Part shown: positions 20,313-30,103 of the stretch, one piece after another | Position numbering within the stretch: position 1 is the stretch's first letter | How the letters are laid out: every line of letters begins with the position of its first letter | Source of the DNA: Gemmatimonadota bacterium | GTDB taxonomy: Bacteria > Gemmatimonadota > Gemmatimonadetes > Longimicrobiales > Gaopeijiaceae | Direction of reading: 5' to 3' | NCBI GenBank assembly: GCA_022822425.1 | Contig: JAJEBS010000151.1 | Coordinates: 1 to 64,000, forward strand | DNA length: 64,000 nucleotides | Notes under the pieces: generated by a model | Databases searched by the model: none | Told to the model about the DNA's origin: nothing | What the model saw: only the letters and a program-made list of their open reading frames with translations | Position numbers and translations under genes: made by a program

Positions 20313-22319
20313 GTGCCCCGGTTCGAGATTCACTCTTCCTTCGAGCCTGCGGGAGACCAGCCCTCCGCGATCGAGGAGCTTTCGGCCGGCCTCGAGGATG
20401 GAACCCGCTTCCAGACCCTGCTGGGGGCGACCGGCACCGGGAAGACGCTCTCCATGGCGCACGTCATCCAGAGCCATGGCCGTCCCACGCTGGTGATGTC
20501 CCACAACAAGACTCTGGCGGCCCAGCTCTACGGGGAACTGAAGGCCCTCTTTCCCGTCAATGCGGTCGAGTATTTCGTCTCCTACTACGACTATTACCAG
20601 CCTGAAGCGTACGTCCCCTCCACGGACACCTACATCGAGAAGGACGCAAGCATCAACGAGGACATCGACCGGCTGCGTCTCCGCTCCACCTCCTCCCTGT
20701 TCGAGCGGGACGATGTCATCGTGGTGGCGTCGGTTTCCTGCATCTACGGCCTCGGCAACCCGGCCGACTACCGCTCCCTCATGCTGGAAGTCCGCGTCGG
20801 AGAGGTCGTGCCGCGCGACGAGCTGCTGCGGGGGCTGGTCGACATCCAGTACGGCCGCAACGATTTTGCCTTCGAGCGCGGCACCTTCAGGGTCCGGGGC
20901 GACACCGTGGAGATTCTCCCCGCCTACGAGGAGCAGGGCATCCGCATCGAACTGTGGGGAGACGAAATAGAGCGCATCACCCGGTTCGAGCCCCTCACGG
21001 GGGAGGGGATCGTATCCCTGAACCGCACGGCCATCTATCCCGCCAGCCACTATGTCACGCATCGGCGCACCCTGGAGGAGGCTGTGCCGCTGATCCGCGA
21101 CGAACTGGCCGATCAGCTGCACCGCTTTCGCAGGGCGGGCAAGCTGCTGGAGGCGCAGCGGCTCGAGTCCCGTACCAACTTCGACATCGAAATGATGCTC
21201 GAGGTGGGCACCTGCCCCGGCATCGAGAACTACTCGCGCTTCATCGGCCGGCGCGAGGCGGGGGAACGTCCGTCCTGCCTTCTGGACTACTTCCCGGACC
21301 GTTTCCTGACCATCGTCGACGAATCGCACGTGTCCCTCCCGCAGATCCGGGGGATGTTCAACGGCGACAAGGCGCGCAAGGATACCCTGGTCGAATTCGG
21401 CTTTCGGCTGCCCAGCGCGCTGGACAACCGGCCGCTCCGGTACGACGAGTGGGAGTCCGTTCTGGATCAGGCGATCTTCGTCTCGGCCACCCCGGGCGAC
21501 ATGGAGCTGGGGCTGTCACGGGGCGTCGTGGTGGAACAGATCATCCGCCCCACCGGGCTGGTCGACCCCGAGGTGGACGTGCGTCCGGTGCGCGGCCAGG
21601 TCGACGATCTGCTCGCCGAGATCCACGAGCGGGCTGCGCGCGGCGAGCGCATCCTGGTGACCACCCTCACCAAGCGCATGGCGGAGGACCTCTCCGAGTA
21701 CCTGCAGGCGCTGGGGGTGCGGGTCCGCTACATGCACTCGGAGATCAACACCATCGACCGCGTGGACATCCTGCGCGCCCTGCGGCTCGGCGGAATCGAC
21801 GTGCTGGTGGGCATCAACCTGCTGCGCGAAGGTCTCGATCTGCCGGAAGTGTCCCTTGTCGCCATTCTCGACGCCGACAAGGAGGGATTCCTGCGCGATG
21901 CCCGTTCGCTGATCCAGACCATCGGCCGGGCCGCCCGCAACGTCCGCGGCACGGCGATTCTGTATGCGGACACCATCACCGAATCGATGGCGAGGTGCCT
22001 CGACGAGACCAATCGGCGACGCGAGATTCAGCTGGCCTACAACAGGGAACATCGGATCACCCCGGAAACCATCGTGAAGAGCGTGGAGGAGATCGAGTTC
22101 AGCACTCGCGTGGCGGATGCGCGCGAGAAGCCGGTCGCCCTGGTGGCCGAAACGCAGCCGGGCTATTCGGACGAAGTCAACCGCGAGGAATACGTGAAGA
22201 TTCTGGAGGAGGAGATGAACCGGGCGTCGGCCGCGCTCGAGTTCGAGCGGGCCGCGATGCTGCGGGACCAGCTTTTCGAGCTGCGGGTGTCGCTCGAAGG
22301 CGAAGGCGCGAAGAGGTAG
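20313..22319 (+). CDS. uvrB: Excinuclease ABC subunit B
   Basis: [39 protein letters not shown]-terminal UVR motif; GTG start. Confidence 0.98.
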   Translation: MPRFEIHSSFEPAGDQPSAIEELSAGLEDGTRFQTLLGATGTGKTLSMAHVIQSHGRPTLVMSHNKTLAAQLYGELKALFPVNAVEYFVSYYDYYQPEAYVPSTDTYIEKDASINEDIDRLRLRSTSSLFERDDVIVVASVSCIYGLGNPADYRSLMLEVRVGEVVPRDELLRGLVDIQYGRNDFAFERGTFRVRGDTVEILPAYEEQGIRIELWGDEIERITRFEPLTGEGIVSLNRTAIYPASHYVTHRRTLEEAVPLIRDELADQLHRFRRAGKLLEAQRLESRTNFDIEMMLEVGTCPGIENYSRFIGRREAGERPSCLLDYFPDRFLTIVDESHVSLPQIRGMFNGDKARKDTLVEFGFRLPSALDNRPLRYDEWESVLDQAIFVSATPGDMELGLSRGVVVEQIIRPTGLVDPEVDVRPVRGQVDDLLAEIHERAARGERILVTTLTKRMAEDLSEYLQALGVRVRYMHSEINTIDRVDILRALRLGGIDVLVGINLLREGLDLPEVSLVAILDADKEGFLRDARSLIQTIGRAARNVRGTAILYADTITESMARCLDETNRRREIQLAYNREHRITPETIVKSVEEIEFSTRVADAREKPVALVAETQPGYSDEVNREEYVKILEEEMNRASAALEFERAAMLRDQLFELRVSLEGEGAKR

Positions 22320-22325
22320 CCCGCG

Positions 22326-22808
22326 ATGCCCCCGGACACGGCGGAGGTCCCGGCGGTGGAGACGCGGATGGTGCTGAGCGAGGAGGAGCTTGCGGGGTGG
22401 GGCGAGCGCATCGGGTCGTCGGTCGGGGCTCCGGTGTTTCTCATGCTGCGCGGGCCGGTGGGGGCCGGGAAGTCGGTCCTGGCAAGGGCGGTGGCTCGAG
22501 GAGCCGGGGTGCGCGGGGCCGTGCCGTCGCCGACGTTCAATCTGGTCTTCCGTTATCGGGGCGTGAGGGGACGAACCATCGTGCACATGGATCTGTATCG
22601 TCTGAACGACGAGTCCGAACTGGCGGAACTGGGCTGGTTCGAGCTTGGCGACAGAGGTGAAATCGTGATCGTCGAGTGGCCGGAAAGAGCGCGGGCCCTC
22701 CTTCCGCCGGACCGATGGGAGATCTCCCTGACCGCGCCGGCGCCCGGGGCAACCGTGCGCGCGGTCGAGGTCTCCTGCAGGGGCACCCCGCCCGGGTTGC
22801 CGGACTGA
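22326..22808 (+). CDS. tsaE: tRNA threonylcarbamoyladenosine biosynthesis ATPase TsaE
   Basis: LRGPVGAGKSVLARAVARGAG, PSPTFNLV, HMDLYRL. Confidence 0.92.
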   Translation: MPPDTAEVPAVETRMVLSEEELAGWGERIGSSVGAPVFLMLRGPVGAGKSVLARAVARGAGVRGAVPSPTFNLVFRYRGVRGRTIVHMDLYRLNDESELAELGWFELGDRGEIVIVEWPERARALLPPDRWEISLTAPAPGATVRAVEVSCRGTPPGLPD

Positions 22809-23569
22809 TGAACGGACGCAGCCGCACCATTCTCGCCTTCGACACATCGTCGCGGCTGGGGTCCGTCATCGTGACCGCGAACGGCAAGGTGCTCGCGCGG
22901 GCCTTCCTGCGCAGCCCGCGCCGACACGCCGCCCGCCTGTTGCCGGCCATTCGCGGGGTGCTCGTGGCCTCGGGCGCCCAGCTCGGTGATCTGGCGGGTA
23001 TCGTCGTGGGGAGCGGCCCCGGATCCTTTACCGGCGTGCGCGTGGCGGCGGCGACCGCCAAGGGGCTGACGGAGGGATGCGGGGTGCCGATATGGGCCTA
23101 CTCCAGCCTGGCCGCCGCCGCCGCTTCGGAAGGGGTGTGGCTGCCCGCCGGCTGGTCGGGACCGGCCGGGTGGCGCAAGGGGCAGGAGGACCGGGCGGTG
23201 GAGCCTTCCGAACCCGGCACTCCCTGCTATGTCCTCTTCGACGCGCGCGGCGATCGGGTGTACGCGGGCTGTTTCCGGGTGGGTCCCGCCTCAGCCGATA
23301 TCCTGGTCCCCCCGTCCGCCACGCGCCTGGGCGAGGTGTTGTCGTCGTCCGTTCCCGAAGGCGCGATCTTCGCGGGCGACGGCGCATTTCGCCACGCTGC
23401 GGCGATCAGGCGGCGCGGCTGGCGCGTTGTCCCGCCTCCCGCCGGATTGCCCACCGCCGAAGGGCTCGCCCGCCTCTTCACGCTCATGCCCGGGCCACCC
23501 GTGGGCAACGCGCGCGCGTGGGAGCCGGAGTACCTGCGTCCCTGGAAAGCCAGGGCTGCCGGACCGTGA
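22808..23569 (+). CDS. tsaB: tRNA threonylcarbamoyladenosine biosynthesis protein TsaB
   Basis: ILAFDTSSRLGSV, GSGPGSFTGVRVAAATAKGL; start overlaps tsaE stop. Confidence 0.93.
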   Translation: MNGRSRTILAFDTSSRLGSVIVTANGKVLARAFLRSPRRHAARLLPAIRGVLVASGAQLGDLAGIVVGSGPGSFTGVRVAAATAKGLTEGCGVPIWAYSSLAAAAASEGVWLPAGWSGPAGWRKGQEDRAVEPSEPGTPCYVLFDARGDRVYAGCFRVGPASADILVPPSATRLGEVLSSSVPEGAIFAGDGAFRHAAAIRRRGWRVVPPPAGLPTAEGLARLFTLMPGPPVGNARAWEPEYLRPWKARAAGP

Positions 23570-23699
23570 TCGCCGGGCCCGGACACGCCAGGATCCCGCG
23601 GAGCGAGCGGGGGTAGTGTGTCTCGGATTTCGCTGTCGCACGGGCCGCCGTGCACTCCCGGCCCCCGTCACCCTGAAGAGCCGGAGGACTGAACCCCAA

Positions 23700-24422
23700 A
23701 TGACCGCGGTCGGGATCCTTGCGCTCCAGAGCCGTCCCCCGGCAACCCTGCTGGAGATGGTCGTCGGGGCGAGCGCCCCTACCCTGGTGGTGCTGGCCGT
23801 GCTCGGCGTGTTTTCCCTGGCGAGCTGGTATGTGATCGGCTGGAAGTACCTCCAGTTTCGCAGGGTTCAGACGCAGGGAAACCAGTTCCTGGACGCGGTG
23901 TCCAATGCACGGGGACTCGAAGAAGCGTATACCGCGATCCTGGCCCTTCCGGAGTCCCCCTACGGCCGCCTCTTCCGACACGGGGTGAACTTCTTCAGCG
24001 AGTTGCGGCCGGGGGCGCTGCGCGGAGGGGTGTCCGCAAGGGAAGGATTGACCCAGGTGCAGCTGGAGACGCTTCGGATGGTGCTGCAGAAGGAGGAATC
24101 CGACGAGCGCGACGACCTTGCCCACGGGCTCACGTGGCTCGCGGTCATCGGCTCCATATCGCCCCTGCTCGGGCTGATGGGAACCGTGATTGGCATCATG
24201 AACACCTTCCGGGGAATCACCGCGAGCGGATCGGCGAACATCGCAGCCGTGGCCCCGGGTGTGGCGGAGGCTCTGGTGACCACCGTGACCGGGCTCTTCG
24301 TCGCCATCCCCGCCGTCATCGCCTACAACTACTACGTTTCGCGGTTGAACCTGGTCACGGGTGAGCTCGAGGGGTTCTCGAGCGAGTTCATCGGAACGCT
24401 CGCGCGGGAGGGCCACGTTTGA
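23700..24422 (+). CDS. tolQ: MotA/TolQ/ExbB proton channel protein
   Basis: LTWLAVIGSISPLLGLMGTVIGIMNTFRGI, IPAVIAYNYY; first gene of a Tol-Pal locus. Confidence 0.92.
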   Translation: MTAVGILALQSRPPATLLEMVVGASAPTLVVLAVLGVFSLASWYVIGWKYLQFRRVQTQGNQFLDAVSNARGLEEAYTAILALPESPYGRLFRHGVNFFSELRPGALRGGVSAREGLTQVQLETLRMVLQKEESDERDDLAHGLTWLAVIGSISPLLGLMGTVIGIMNTFRGITASGSANIAAVAPGVAEALVTTVTGLFVAIPAVIAYNYYVSRLNLVTGELEGFSSEFIGTLAREGHV

Positions 24423-24856
24423 GCCACGAGGGCCGGTCCCGGGGGCGCCGCGACGATCTCCCGCTGCGCGCGGAGATCAACGTGACCTCCCTCGTGGACG
24501 TCGCCTTCACGCTGCTGGTCATCTTCATCATCACCGCCCCGATCCTTCAGGGGGGCATCGAGGTGGGCGTGCCGCGAGCCGACGTTGCTCCGTTGACCGC
24601 GGACGAGGAGCCTCTGATCGTCGTGGTTCGCGCCAACGGGGAAATCGTGCTCTCCGAGACGGTCGTGCCCTACGAGGACTTCGAGAGCGTGCTCTCCCAG
24701 GCGGTGACCGCGCGCAACGTTGGGCAGATCTACATTCGGGGTGATTCGCTTGCGTACCATGGCGACATGGTGCGGGTCTTCGCGAAGGTGCAGGACCTGG
24801 CGCAACAGGAGGGAATCCGCTTCGCGATCGTTGCCGAGCCCGACGCGAGCCGATAG
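24419..24856 (+). CDS. tolR: ExbD/TolR biopolymer transport protein
   Basis: INVTSLVDVAFTLLVIFIITAPIL; GTG start overlapping tolQ. Confidence 0.92.
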   Translation: MSHEGRSRGRRDDLPLRAEINVTSLVDVAFTLLVIFIITAPILQGGIEVGVPRADVAPLTADEEPLIVVVRANGEIVLSETVVPYEDFESVLSQAVTARNVGQIYIRGDSLAYHGDMVRVFAKVQDLAQQEGIRFAIVAEPDASR

Positions 24857-24864
24857 CACAGGGA

Positions 24865-25629
24865 GTGGCGGTGGGCCGAGGCACGCGACGACGAAAGGAC
24901 GGACCGGGTCGATCTCCGGTCTTCTTCTCGGTTGGCCTCCATGGGTTCTTCCTGATGCTGGTCGTGGCGACCAACATGCAGCCCGAGCCGGTGCAGCTGG
25001 TGACCATCGAGCTGGAACTGATCGCCATGCCCGCGCCCGCCGCCGAGGTCGAACCGGCGCCGGCTCCCGAAGAGGAGGAGCTCACCGTCGACACCCCGGA
25101 GCCCGAAGCCCCTCCCGAGGATGAGGTGGTGGCGGAACTGGAGGACGAGCCGGAGCCGGATCCGGAGCCTCGTCCGGACGCCCCGGAGCCCACGCCGGAG
25201 GAACAGCCGGTGGAGGAGGAACCCGAGCCGGCGCCCGTGGACCAACCCAATACGGGCACCGACGATCTGGATGTCCGCATGAGGGGCGTGGAACGGGACT
25301 TTCCGCAGTACTACGCCAACATGCAGCGGCAGATGCGGCGCTGCTTCCGTCCCCCCGGGAGGCCCGATCTGACCGCTTCGGTGGACTTCGTGCTCGACCG
25401 GGAGGGCAAGGTGATCGATACGACGGTGCGCATCTCCGAGACATCGAGGAGCGTCGTCTTCGATCTGGCCGTCCGGGAGGCCGTCGAATGCGCCGGAGGC
25501 GGGCGCTTCGGTCCGCTGCCGCCGGAGATGGGGCTTGAACACGCTCCGTTCCGGTTCACCTTCAGCCCGGCACGGCGCCGGCCGCCGGCGGAGTCCCCGG
25601 ACCGTCCGGAGCCGGATGCGGTCGGGTAG
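24865..25629 (+). CDS. TonB/TolA-like energy-transducing protein
   Basis: N-terminal TM segment, long Pro/Glu-rich linker (EPEPDPEPRPDAPEPTPEEQPVEEEPEPAP), C-terminal TonB/TolA-like domain; GTG start. Confidence 0.82.
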   Translation: MAVGRGTRRRKDGPGRSPVFFSVGLHGFFLMLVVATNMQPEPVQLVTIELELIAMPAPAAEVEPAPAPEEEELTVDTPEPEAPPEDEVVAELEDEPEPDPEPRPDAPEPTPEEQPVEEEPEPAPVDQPNTGTDDLDVRMRGVERDFPQYYANMQRQMRRCFRPPGRPDLTASVDFVLDREGKVIDTTVRISETSRSVVFDLAVREAVECAGGGRFGPLPPEMGLEHAPFRFTFSPARRRPPAESPDRPEPDAVG

Positions 25630-25642
25630 GGAGGAGCGTCAC

Positions 25643-27073
25643 ATGAGGAAAAGCGTCGGGACTGCAAACCAGGTCCCACAGATCACCCCGGGCGGACCCG
25701 GGCGGGCCATGCGTGGAGGCGCGGCCCTGCTGATGATCCTGCTGGCGGCCACCGCCGGCCGTACGGCTGCCCAGGTTGACACCATCCCGGGTACGGTTCG
25801 CCACCTGGGGGTGGTCTACGAGAGCTATGTGCCCACCCTGGCGATCAGCCGTTTCACGGGCCGCTTCGGCGGTATGACGGTCGCGCCCCGGGTCGAAGCC
25901 GTGATGGCGCGCGACCTGCGCTACAGCGACCGGTTCGAGATGATGGATTCGATTCCGCTGGCCCCCGGCGGCGGAGCCGTGGACTATGGCCTCTGGGACC
26001 AGTTCGGCGCCGACTGGCTGGTGACCGGACAGGTCGAGGGGCTTGGCGACCGCTTCGTGCTGGTCCTGGAACTGCACGACGTCGTGTTTTCGGAGGTGAA
26101 GGAACGGGCCCGCTTCTCGCTCCCGCCCCCCGACGCGGAGGACTTCCGCATGGCGGTCCACGCGATCTCCGACGATGTCGTCCGATGGATTACCGGAGAG
26201 CCCGGGATGGCCGCCAGCCGGATCTGCTTTTCCATGGAATCGGGTGCCGGCTCCCAGGAACTGTACGTGGTCGACTCGGACGGCGAGAACCTGCGGCGGC
26301 TCACCAACTTCAACTCCCTCACCATGTCCTGTTCGTGGTCCCCGGACGGCTCGCGACTGGCGTTTCTGTCATTCGCAAGCGGGGATCCGGCCATTCATGA
26401 AATGGAACTCGCCACCAGGCAGACGCGGGTCCTCGATTTTAACCGCACCGGCCAGCCGATGACCCCGGTGTACCACCCGAACGGGGAGGAGATCATCTTT
26501 TCCCTGGCGGACGGCGCCGAAAGCGGTCTCTTCTCCTGGCGCGTCCGCGAGGACTGCTGTCTCTGGCGTCTCACCACGGGGCGCTGGAACGATCTGTCGC
26601 CTTCGTTCTCGCCGGACGGGAGGCGCCTGGCCTTCAACTCCAACCGGCTGGGCGTGGCCATCCCGCAGATCTACGTGATGCCGGCGGAGGCCGACGGTCA
26701 GCCCGACCTCGTGTCTCCCTATCTCTACGGACGGGGCGGCTACTATACCTCGCCGGACTGGGCGCCCTCCGGCGACCGGGTCGCGTTCCACGGCCGGTAC
26801 CGCCGCGGCAGCTACCACATCCTCATCGCCGATGTGGCGGCACAGGGACAACGGTTGCTGCAGCTCACCTACGAGGGCAACAACGAAGACCCCAGCTGGG
26901 CGCCCGATGGCCGCCACCTGGTCTTCGTGGGAGAGCGGGACTGGGGATTCGGGCTTTTCGTCGTAGACACCGTCAGCGGCAGGATTCGTCCCGTGCTCGC
27001 CGGGGTGAGGCCGCGCGTACCCGACTGGTCGCCCAGTCTGGCCTCCACCCGGGCCCCGGCCAGGGAGAACTGA
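25643..27073 (+). CDS. tolB: Tol-Pal system beta-propeller protein TolB
   Basis: WD40-like repeats (SWSPDGSRLAFLSF, SFSPDGRRLAFNSNRLG, SWAPDGRHLVFVGE). Confidence 0.9.
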   Translation: MRKSVGTANQVPQITPGGPGRAMRGGAALLMILLAATAGRTAAQVDTIPGTVRHLGVVYESYVPTLAISRFTGRFGGMTVAPRVEAVMARDLRYSDRFEMMDSIPLAPGGGAVDYGLWDQFGADWLVTGQVEGLGDRFVLVLELHDVVFSEVKERARFSLPPPDAEDFRMAVHAISDDVVRWITGEPGMAASRICFSMESGAGSQELYVVDSDGENLRRLTNFNSLTMSCSWSPDGSRLAFLSFASGDPAIHEMELATRQTRVLDFNRTGQPMTPVYHPNGEEIIFSLADGAESGLFSWRVREDCCLWRLTTGRWNDLSPSFSPDGRRLAFNSNRLGVAIPQIYVMPAEADGQPDLVSPYLYGRGGYYTSPDWAPSGDRVAFHGRYRRGSYHILIADVAAQGQRLLQLTYEGNNEDPSWAPDGRHLVFVGERDWGFGLFVVDTVSGRIRPVLAGVRPRVPDWSPSLASTRAPAREN

Positions 27074-27111
27074 GCCGGCGATCCCCATGCACGGTGCAGC
27101 CCCACAAGATG

Positions 27112-27140
27112 TTGCGCTTGGGCGTCCGATTTCGTACCTA
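27112..27140 (+). promoter_or_regulatory. Putative internal promoter upstream of pal (TTGCGC-17-TACCTA)
   Basis: Hexamers 27112-27117 and 27135-27140 in the 129-bp tolB-pal gap; alternative register TTGGGC-17-TATGGC. Confidence 0.4.
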
Positions 27141-27202
27141 TATGGCTGATTCCGGCGCACGCCTGGTACCTCGACACCGACTCCCATATTCCAGGAGCAG
27201 CA

Positions 27203-27787
27203 ATGTTGCACCGCAGTCTCATCATTTCCGTCGTCGCGGCCGGATTGTTCGTCGCCTCGTGCGGACAGGAGGAACTCCCCCCTCCCCCTCCGCCGCCCGT
27301 TGAGGAAGGTCCGAACCAGGATTCCATCGATGCGGCCCGCAGAGCGGCGGAGGAGGCGGCCCGCAGGGCGGCCGAAGAGGAGGCACGTCGTGCCGCCGCG
27401 CTTGAGGCTGCCCGCGAGGCGCTCACGGCGATGGTTTTCTTCGACTTCGACATGGCGGAGATTCGCAGCGACGCCCAGGGCGTGCTCCAGCGCAAGGTCG
27501 ACGTACTGCGCGCCAGCCCCGCGGTCCGGCTTCGCATCGAGGGACACGCCGACGAGCGCGGATCCTCGGAGTACAATCTGGCTCTGGGCAGCCGGCGCGC
27601 GGAAGCGGTGCGCCAGTTCCTCGTCAATGCCGGGCTCGCCGAGTCCCGCTTCGATGTTCGTTCCTACGGCGAAGAACAGCCCCGCGCGATGGGCAGCAAC
27701 GAACAGTCCTGGGCACAGAACCGCCGTGACGAGTTCGTGATCACGGCCGGAGGCAATCAGATCCAGGTTCCGGGCGGCGGCCAGTAG
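27203..27787 (+). CDS. pal: Peptidoglycan-associated lipoprotein Pal (OmpA-like)
   Basis: Signal peptide with lipobox VASC, Ala/Arg/Glu linker, OmpA domain (VFFDFDMAEIR...RLRIEGHADERGSSEYNLALGSRRAEAVRQFL). Confidence 0.95.
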   Translation: MLHRSLIISVVAAGLFVASCGQEELPPPPPPPVEEGPNQDSIDAARRAAEEAARRAAEEEARRAAALEAAREALTAMVFFDFDMAEIRSDAQGVLQRKVDVLRASPAVRLRIEGHADERGSSEYNLALGSRRAEAVRQFLVNAGLAESRFDVRSYGEEQPRAMGSNEQSWAQNRRDEFVITAGGNQIQVPGGGQ

Positions 27788-27819
27788 TCGCCCGACCCGG
27801 AATCGGCCTGGCCAGGTAC

Positions 27820-28593
27820 GTGCGCCGGGATACGACCGCCGTGCCGCGACATGTCTTCCTGATCGCCCTGATCGGGGTGCTGGCGGGTGCGGGGTGCGCC
27901 ACCAAGGGGGACATCCGCGTTCTGCAGGAGGAGGTCGGAGCACTCGCCGACCGCCAGGCGAGGGAACTGGCGGGTTTCGAGGCGCTGGTTCGCGCCAGCC
28001 AGGACACGCTTTCCGGTCAGACCGGTCTCTACCTGGAGTTGCGCCGCGAGGTGCTGCAGCGGCTGGATGAGCTGCTCCAGCAGATTCTGATCCTCGTCGA
28101 GGTCGAAGGCCAGAGCCAGCGAGCCCTGGCCTCCCTGCGCGACCAGGTGGAAATGATGCAGCGCGCGCCGGTCGTCGTCGCGGACTCGGGGGATGTCGGA
28201 CTTCCGATGGAGGAGGCCGAGGGGCCCGAAGCCCTTTTCGAGGCGGCCCTGCTGATGTACAACCGGGGGTCGAACGTCACCGCGCGCCGCAGTTTCGACG
28301 TGTTCCTCGCCACCTACCCGAATCACGAACTGGCCGGGGACGCGACATTCTTCCTCTCCGACCTCGACCTGCAGGAGGAACGCCTCGAGGACGCGATCGA
28401 GGGGTTCATGCGCGTACCCATGATGTACCCGGACTCCCCGAGGGTTCCGGAGGCGCTCTACCGTGCCGCGCTTCTTCACGACGAGCTCGGAGACACCGAA
28501 GAGGCGCTCAGTCTGCTCGAACGAGTGATCAGCGGGTTCCCCGACTCCGACGTCGCGGAGCTCGCGCAGCAGAAACTTCAGGAAATCCCCTAA
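27820..28593 (+). CDS. cpoB: YbgF/CpoB-like Tol-Pal associated TPR protein
   Basis: Lipobox-like LAGAGC, coiled coil, C-terminal TPRs; downstream of pal; GTG start (27820 or 27841). Confidence 0.82.
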   Translation: MRRDTTAVPRHVFLIALIGVLAGAGCATKGDIRVLQEEVGALADRQARELAGFEALVRASQDTLSGQTGLYLELRREVLQRLDELLQQILILVEVEGQSQRALASLRDQVEMMQRAPVVVADSGDVGLPMEEAEGPEALFEAALLMYNRGSNVTARRSFDVFLATYPNHELAGDATFFLSDLDLQEERLEDAIEGFMRVPMMYPDSPRVPEALYRAALLHDELGDTEEALSLLERVISGFPDSDVAELAQQKLQEIP

Positions 28594-28691
28594 GCCGCGT
28601 CCGGGAAGGGGGCGGTCACCGGGGCGCCGCGAAATGGCGGCCGGGTTGACCGGCGCTGCCCGCCGGCGGAGTGCCCTCCGGGAGGTGCGGG

Positions 28692-29189
28692 ATGCGGTGT
28701 CCTCACTGCGGCTGCCGCGACAATCACGTGGTTGACACGCGCTCGACCGGGCAGGGACAGGCTGTGCGCCGCCGCCGGGAATGCAAGGAGTGCCGTGGCC
28801 GCTTTACGACCTACGAGTACATCCAGGAGCGGCCCCTTCGGGTTCTGAAGGCCCGCGGCGACACCGAGGACTTCGAACGCGCGAAACTCGTGCGCAGCAT
28901 TCAGGTAGCCTGTGCCAAGCGCCCCGTCTCCCCGTCCACCATCGACGCCATCGCAGGCAACATCCAGTACACGCTAACCGTGGAAGGAGGCGGGGAGGTC
29001 CGGAGTTCGCGCGTCGGCGAGATGGTGATGGAAGCGCTCAAGCCGCTGGACCGGGTTGCCTACGTCCGTTTCGCGTCCGTGTACAGGAACTTCCAGGATA
29101 TCCAAGAGTTCCAAGAGATGATCGCGGACCTGAACCTCCGGCGGGAACGCAGCCTTCGGGCCAGGGACCAGGTCGAACTGCCGATCTGA
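28692..29189 (+). CDS. nrdR: Transcriptional repressor NrdR
   Basis: MRCPHCGCRDNHVVDTRSTGQGQAVRRRRECKECRGRFTTYE and ATP-cone. Confidence 0.96.
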   Translation: MRCPHCGCRDNHVVDTRSTGQGQAVRRRRECKECRGRFTTYEYIQERPLRVLKARGDTEDFERAKLVRSIQVACAKRPVSPSTIDAIAGNIQYTLTVEGGGEVRSSRVGEMVMEALKPLDRVAYVRFASVYRNFQDIQEFQEMIADLNLRRERSLRARDQVELPI

Positions 29190-29300
29190 CGCGCGAGCGG
29201 AACGTCGGCGGAAGCCTGCTGCCGGTGCCATTTCCGCCGCCGTCGCGTCATTATTCTTCCGCGATCATCGGTCGGGCCGTAACCCGCGGAGTCTCATCGC

Positions 29301-30101
29301 ATGCCCAGCAAAACCCCGAACCCTGCCGGAGAGATGCCTTTTCTCGACCACCTCGAGGAGCTTCGCTGGCGCATCCTGTGGAGCCTGCTGGCGCTGGCGA
29401 TCGGTGCGGTGGCGGGGTTCCTGCTGGTCCACTACGGCCGCGCGATGGACATCCTGTTCCAGCCCTACCAGGCGCTGTTCGGCGAGGATCAGATGCTCAT
29501 CAACCTGAGACCGACCGACGCGTTCTTCATTACGCTCAAGTACGGGATCCTGGTCGGGTTCATCCTGGTGTTCCCCATCATCGTCTATCAGATCTGGTCG
29601 TTCCTGGCGCCGGCGCTCAAGAAGGCCGAGAAGCGGGTCATCGTTCCCTCTCTCTACATGGGACTGGTTCTCTTCATTCTGGGCGTGGTGATGGCCTACT
29701 ACATCGCGCTGCCCATCAGCCTGGAGTTCCTGGTCGGGTTCCAGACGGACATCATGATGCCCCAGTGGACCGCCCAGGACTACTTCGGATTCACGATTCA
29801 GCTCCTGGTGGCGTTCGGCATCATCTTCGAATTGCCCGTGGTGGTCATGATCCTGAGCGTGCTGGGCCTGGTGACGCCGTCGTTTCTGCGCACCAAACGC
29901 AGGCACGCGATCCTGCTCATCACGATCGTCGCCGCGCTCATCTCCCCGGGGGACGTCATCATGGTGACGCTGCTCATGATGGTGCCGCTGATCATCCTGT
30001 ACGAGTTCTCGATCCTGCTCTCGGTCATGATCTACCGGAAGCGCGAGGAGCGGATCGCAGCGTCGGGCGACCCGCCGCCGGATTCCGTTCAGGCGGGGTA
30101 G
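29301..30101 (+). CDS. tatC: Sec-independent protein translocase TatC
   Basis: MPFLDHLEELRWRILWSLLAL, multi-TM TatC topology. Confidence 0.96.
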   Translation: MPSKTPNPAGEMPFLDHLEELRWRILWSLLALAIGAVAGFLLVHYGRAMDILFQPYQALFGEDQMLINLRPTDAFFITLKYGILVGFILVFPIIVYQIWSFLAPALKKAEKRVIVPSLYMGLVLFILGVVMAYYIALPISLEFLVGFQTDIMMPQWTAQDYFGFTIQLLVAFGIIFELPVVVMILSVLGLVTPSFLRTKRRHAILLITIVAALISPGDVIMVTLLMMVPLIILYEFSILLSVMIYRKREERIAASGDPPPDSVQAG

Positions 30102-30103
30102 GA

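Noticed and set aside
28781-30103. N-terminal 441-aa extension of the lptD ORF in the ORF track
   Set aside because: Overlaps nrdR and tatC out of frame; the ATG at 30104 directly follows tatC and fits a signal sequence.
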